Of a DNA stretch of 64,000 bases, positions 62,716-64,000 are shown in pieces. The notes under the pieces are model-generated. The model did not search any database and was not told the DNA's origin. It saw only the letters and a program-made list of their open reading frames with translations. This stretch comes from Nocardia salmonicida NBRC 13393 (GTDB lineage Bacteria > Actinomycetota > Actinomycetes > Mycobacteriales > Mycobacteriaceae). The stretch covers positions 124,001-188,000 of the forward strand of contig NZ_BDBR01000004.1 in assembly GCF_001613085.1 (NCBI RefSeq), read 5' to 3'. The stretch's first letter is position 1. Every line of letters begins with the position of its first letter. The translations under genes and the position numbers were made by a program.

Positions 62716-64000
62716 ATGTCCGTTTCCATGCGCTATCCACTTACCGCCTATCAGCGCGACATCTGGACGATCGTGGAACATTTTCCCGGTCTGCCCAGCT
62801 ATCTCTCCAGCGTGGTCGGCCGCTTCTCCCTCGCCGTCGATGTCGCCGCGATGGTCGCCGCGATCGAGCGGACCTGGGCACGCAACGACGGCCTCCGACT
62901 GCGGTACCGCGTCCTCGACGGTGTTCCCTACCAGGAACTCTCGACCGACCCGATGCCGCCGGTCCAGGTGATCGACGTCGGCGACGCCCCCGATCCGCGA
63001 GCCGAGGCGCAGCGACGGATCGAGCTGCTCACCGGTTCGGCGATCGACCTCACCGGGGCGGTGCCCTTCCGGGCGCACGTCATCCGTGCCGGCGCGGCGT
63101 CCTCCTACCTCGTCTTGACCACCCACCACGTCGCCGCCGACGCGACCGGGCTGTTCCACATCGGAGCCCAGATCCTCACCGACTACGCCACCACGATGGC
63201 GGGGAATCCGATCGAGCTGCCGGGGTCGTCGTTTCTGGGGTGCCTGCCGTTCGAACGTGACTATCGGGCCGGCGATCAGTACCTCCTCGACCGCGACGCT
63301 GTGGCCGGTGGGCTGAACGCCTTCACCCCCGCGCTGTTCGACCGGCCCCGCGCCACCGATGGGCTGGCACCGGTCACAGCCTACGAGTTCACGTTGGATC
63401 GCGTGCTGGTCAACCGAATTCGCGAGGCCGGCCTGTCGCTGTACCCGTATTTCTGTGCGATGCTCGGCCTCTACCTGTCGCGGGCCCTGCGCGCCGAAGA
63501 GATCGCCATCGGCATCCCCTTCGGCAATCGTGTCAACCCCACCGAGCAGGCCACCATCGGTAACTTCGCCAACACTCTTCCGCTGCCCATCCGCACAGCG
63601 GGCCAGCGCACCCTGCGCGAATTGGTGTCCACGGTGAAAGCCGATGTGCGCCGCCTGAAGCAGCACGAGCGTTATCCGCTCGGCGATCTCATGGGCGAGT
63701 TGCGTCGCCTCGGCAACCCGGCGAGACAGCTGTTCGATGTGACGGTCGCCTATCCGCGCCTGCCCTCGGCCGCCGGTTTGATCGACGGGCTCGAGGAGGT
63801 GCAGCAACCCTCGCAGGGGTACAGCCCACTGGCCATGGCCTGGACGATCTCCGAGATCGATGACGACGGACCGCTGCTGATCCGGCTCGATCACGCCGCC
63901 GACATCTTCGATGTCGACTACCCGATCGAGTCCGTCGCCGATCACCTGATCGCGTTGTTGGAGGCCGGGATAGACGCCATCGACACCGATCCGTCGCTGC
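62716..64000 (+). CDS. Non-ribosomal peptide synthetase, N-terminal condensation domain (partial)
   Basis: ATG at 62716 with AGGGG 8 nt upstream; the frame stays open for 428 codons to the right edge. The N-terminal segment YPLTAYQRDIWTIVEHFP resembles the C1 motif of condensation domains. The catalytic HHxxxDA motif is His137-His138-Val-Ala-Ala-Asp142-Ala, followed by GNFANTLPLPIR (C5-like) and a C-terminal part with PSQGYSPLAMAW and RLDHAADIFD. A condensation domain at the protein start suggests a lipoinitiating starter unit or a relay from another protein. Product unknown; adenylation domains lie beyond the window. Confidence 0.88.
   Translation, partial: MSVSMRYPLTAYQRDIWTIVEHFPGLPSYLSSVVGRFSLAVDVAAMVAAIERTWARNDGLRLRYRVLDGVPYQELSTDPMPPVQVIDVGDAPDPRAEAQRRIELLTGSAIDLTGAVPFRAHVIRAGAASSYLVLTTHHVAADATGLFHIGAQILTDYATTMAGNPIELPGSSFLGCLPFERDYRAGDQYLLDRDAVAGGLNAFTPALFDRPRATDGLAPVTAYEFTLDRVLVNRIREAGLSLYPYFCAMLGLYLSRALRAEEIAIGIPFGNRVNPTEQATIGNFANTLPLPIRTAGQRTLRELVSTVKADVRRLKQHERYPLGDLMGELRRLGNPARQLFDVTVAYPRLPSAAGLIDGLEEVQQPSQGYSPLAMAWTISEIDDDGPLLIRLDHAADIFDVDYPIESVADHLIALLEAGIDAIDTDPSL

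Overview
The window is a gene-dense, high-GC stretch from an actinobacterium. It most likely comes from a mycolate-containing member of the Corynebacteriales of the Nocardia/Rhodococcus type. Support for this is the many acyl-CoA and CoA-ester catabolic genes, a secreted cutinase-like lipase, an AtsA-like arylsulfatase, an MMPL-family exporter, a set resembling the mycobacterial mymA operon, abundant TetR regulators and frequent GTG starts with ATGA/GTGA stop-start overlaps. I see no rRNA, tRNA, CRISPR array, insertion sequence or phage gene. The genus is inferred from gene content only.

Layout, left to right. 1-5.1 kb: the first codons of a probable fatty acid desaturase, a small unknown protein, a membrane protein, an epoxide hydrolase-like enzyme, a NarL-type two-component pair and an SRPBCC protein. 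4.6-11.2 kb (minus strand): a complete isobutyryl-CoA (valine) degradation operon, mmsA / acyl-CoA dehydrogenase / 3-hydroxyisobutyryl-CoA hydrolase / mmsB / echA, which runs on into a TetR regulator and the SRPBCC gene; a nested palindrome lies at its promoter. 11.4-12.5 kb: a divergent LCAD-like acyl-CoA dehydrogenase. 12.5-21.8 kb: a TetR gene divergent from a tightly overlapping seven-gene operon (metal-dependent hydrolase, ferredoxin-type reductase, aldehyde dehydrogenase, Baeyer-Villiger-type monooxygenase, SDR, LipR-like esterase, acyl-CoA synthetase), ending at a strong hairpin. 21.8-31.8 kb: a MarR/dienoyl-CoA reductase pair, a TetR/DHA2 efflux pair, an AraC/SRPBCC pair, a membrane protein, an arylsulfatase and a cutinase.

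31.8-40.6 kb: the most unusual region. A LacI regulator sits between a minus-strand operon (NitT/TauT-type ABC importer, glycerate kinase, small secreted protein) and a plus-strand operon (Gfo/Idh/MocA dehydrogenase, DUF993 enzyme, TIM-barrel isomerase). The same 14-bp palindrome, GGAATGCGCTTTCC, lies upstream of both operons. I read this as one regulon for uptake and oxidation of an unidentified substrate ending in glycerate.

40.6-51 kb: an enoyl-reductase-like protein, a DUF2637-like membrane protein, an orphan HpnE-like amine oxidase, a hemerythrin protein, and a unit of MHS transporter, OmpR-type response regulator, sensor kinase and TAXI-family lipoprotein that looks like a carboxylate sensing and uptake module; then a large secreted hydrolase. 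51-59.7 kb: IclR with a two-subunit CoA transferase, convergent with a 2-oxoacid dehydrogenase operon (lpd, E1 alpha, E1 beta, E2) and a PucR regulator. 59.8-64 kb: a hypothetical protein, an MMPL protein that appears to lack an internal segment, a less GC-rich promoter region and the start of a non-ribosomal peptide synthetase cut by the right edge.
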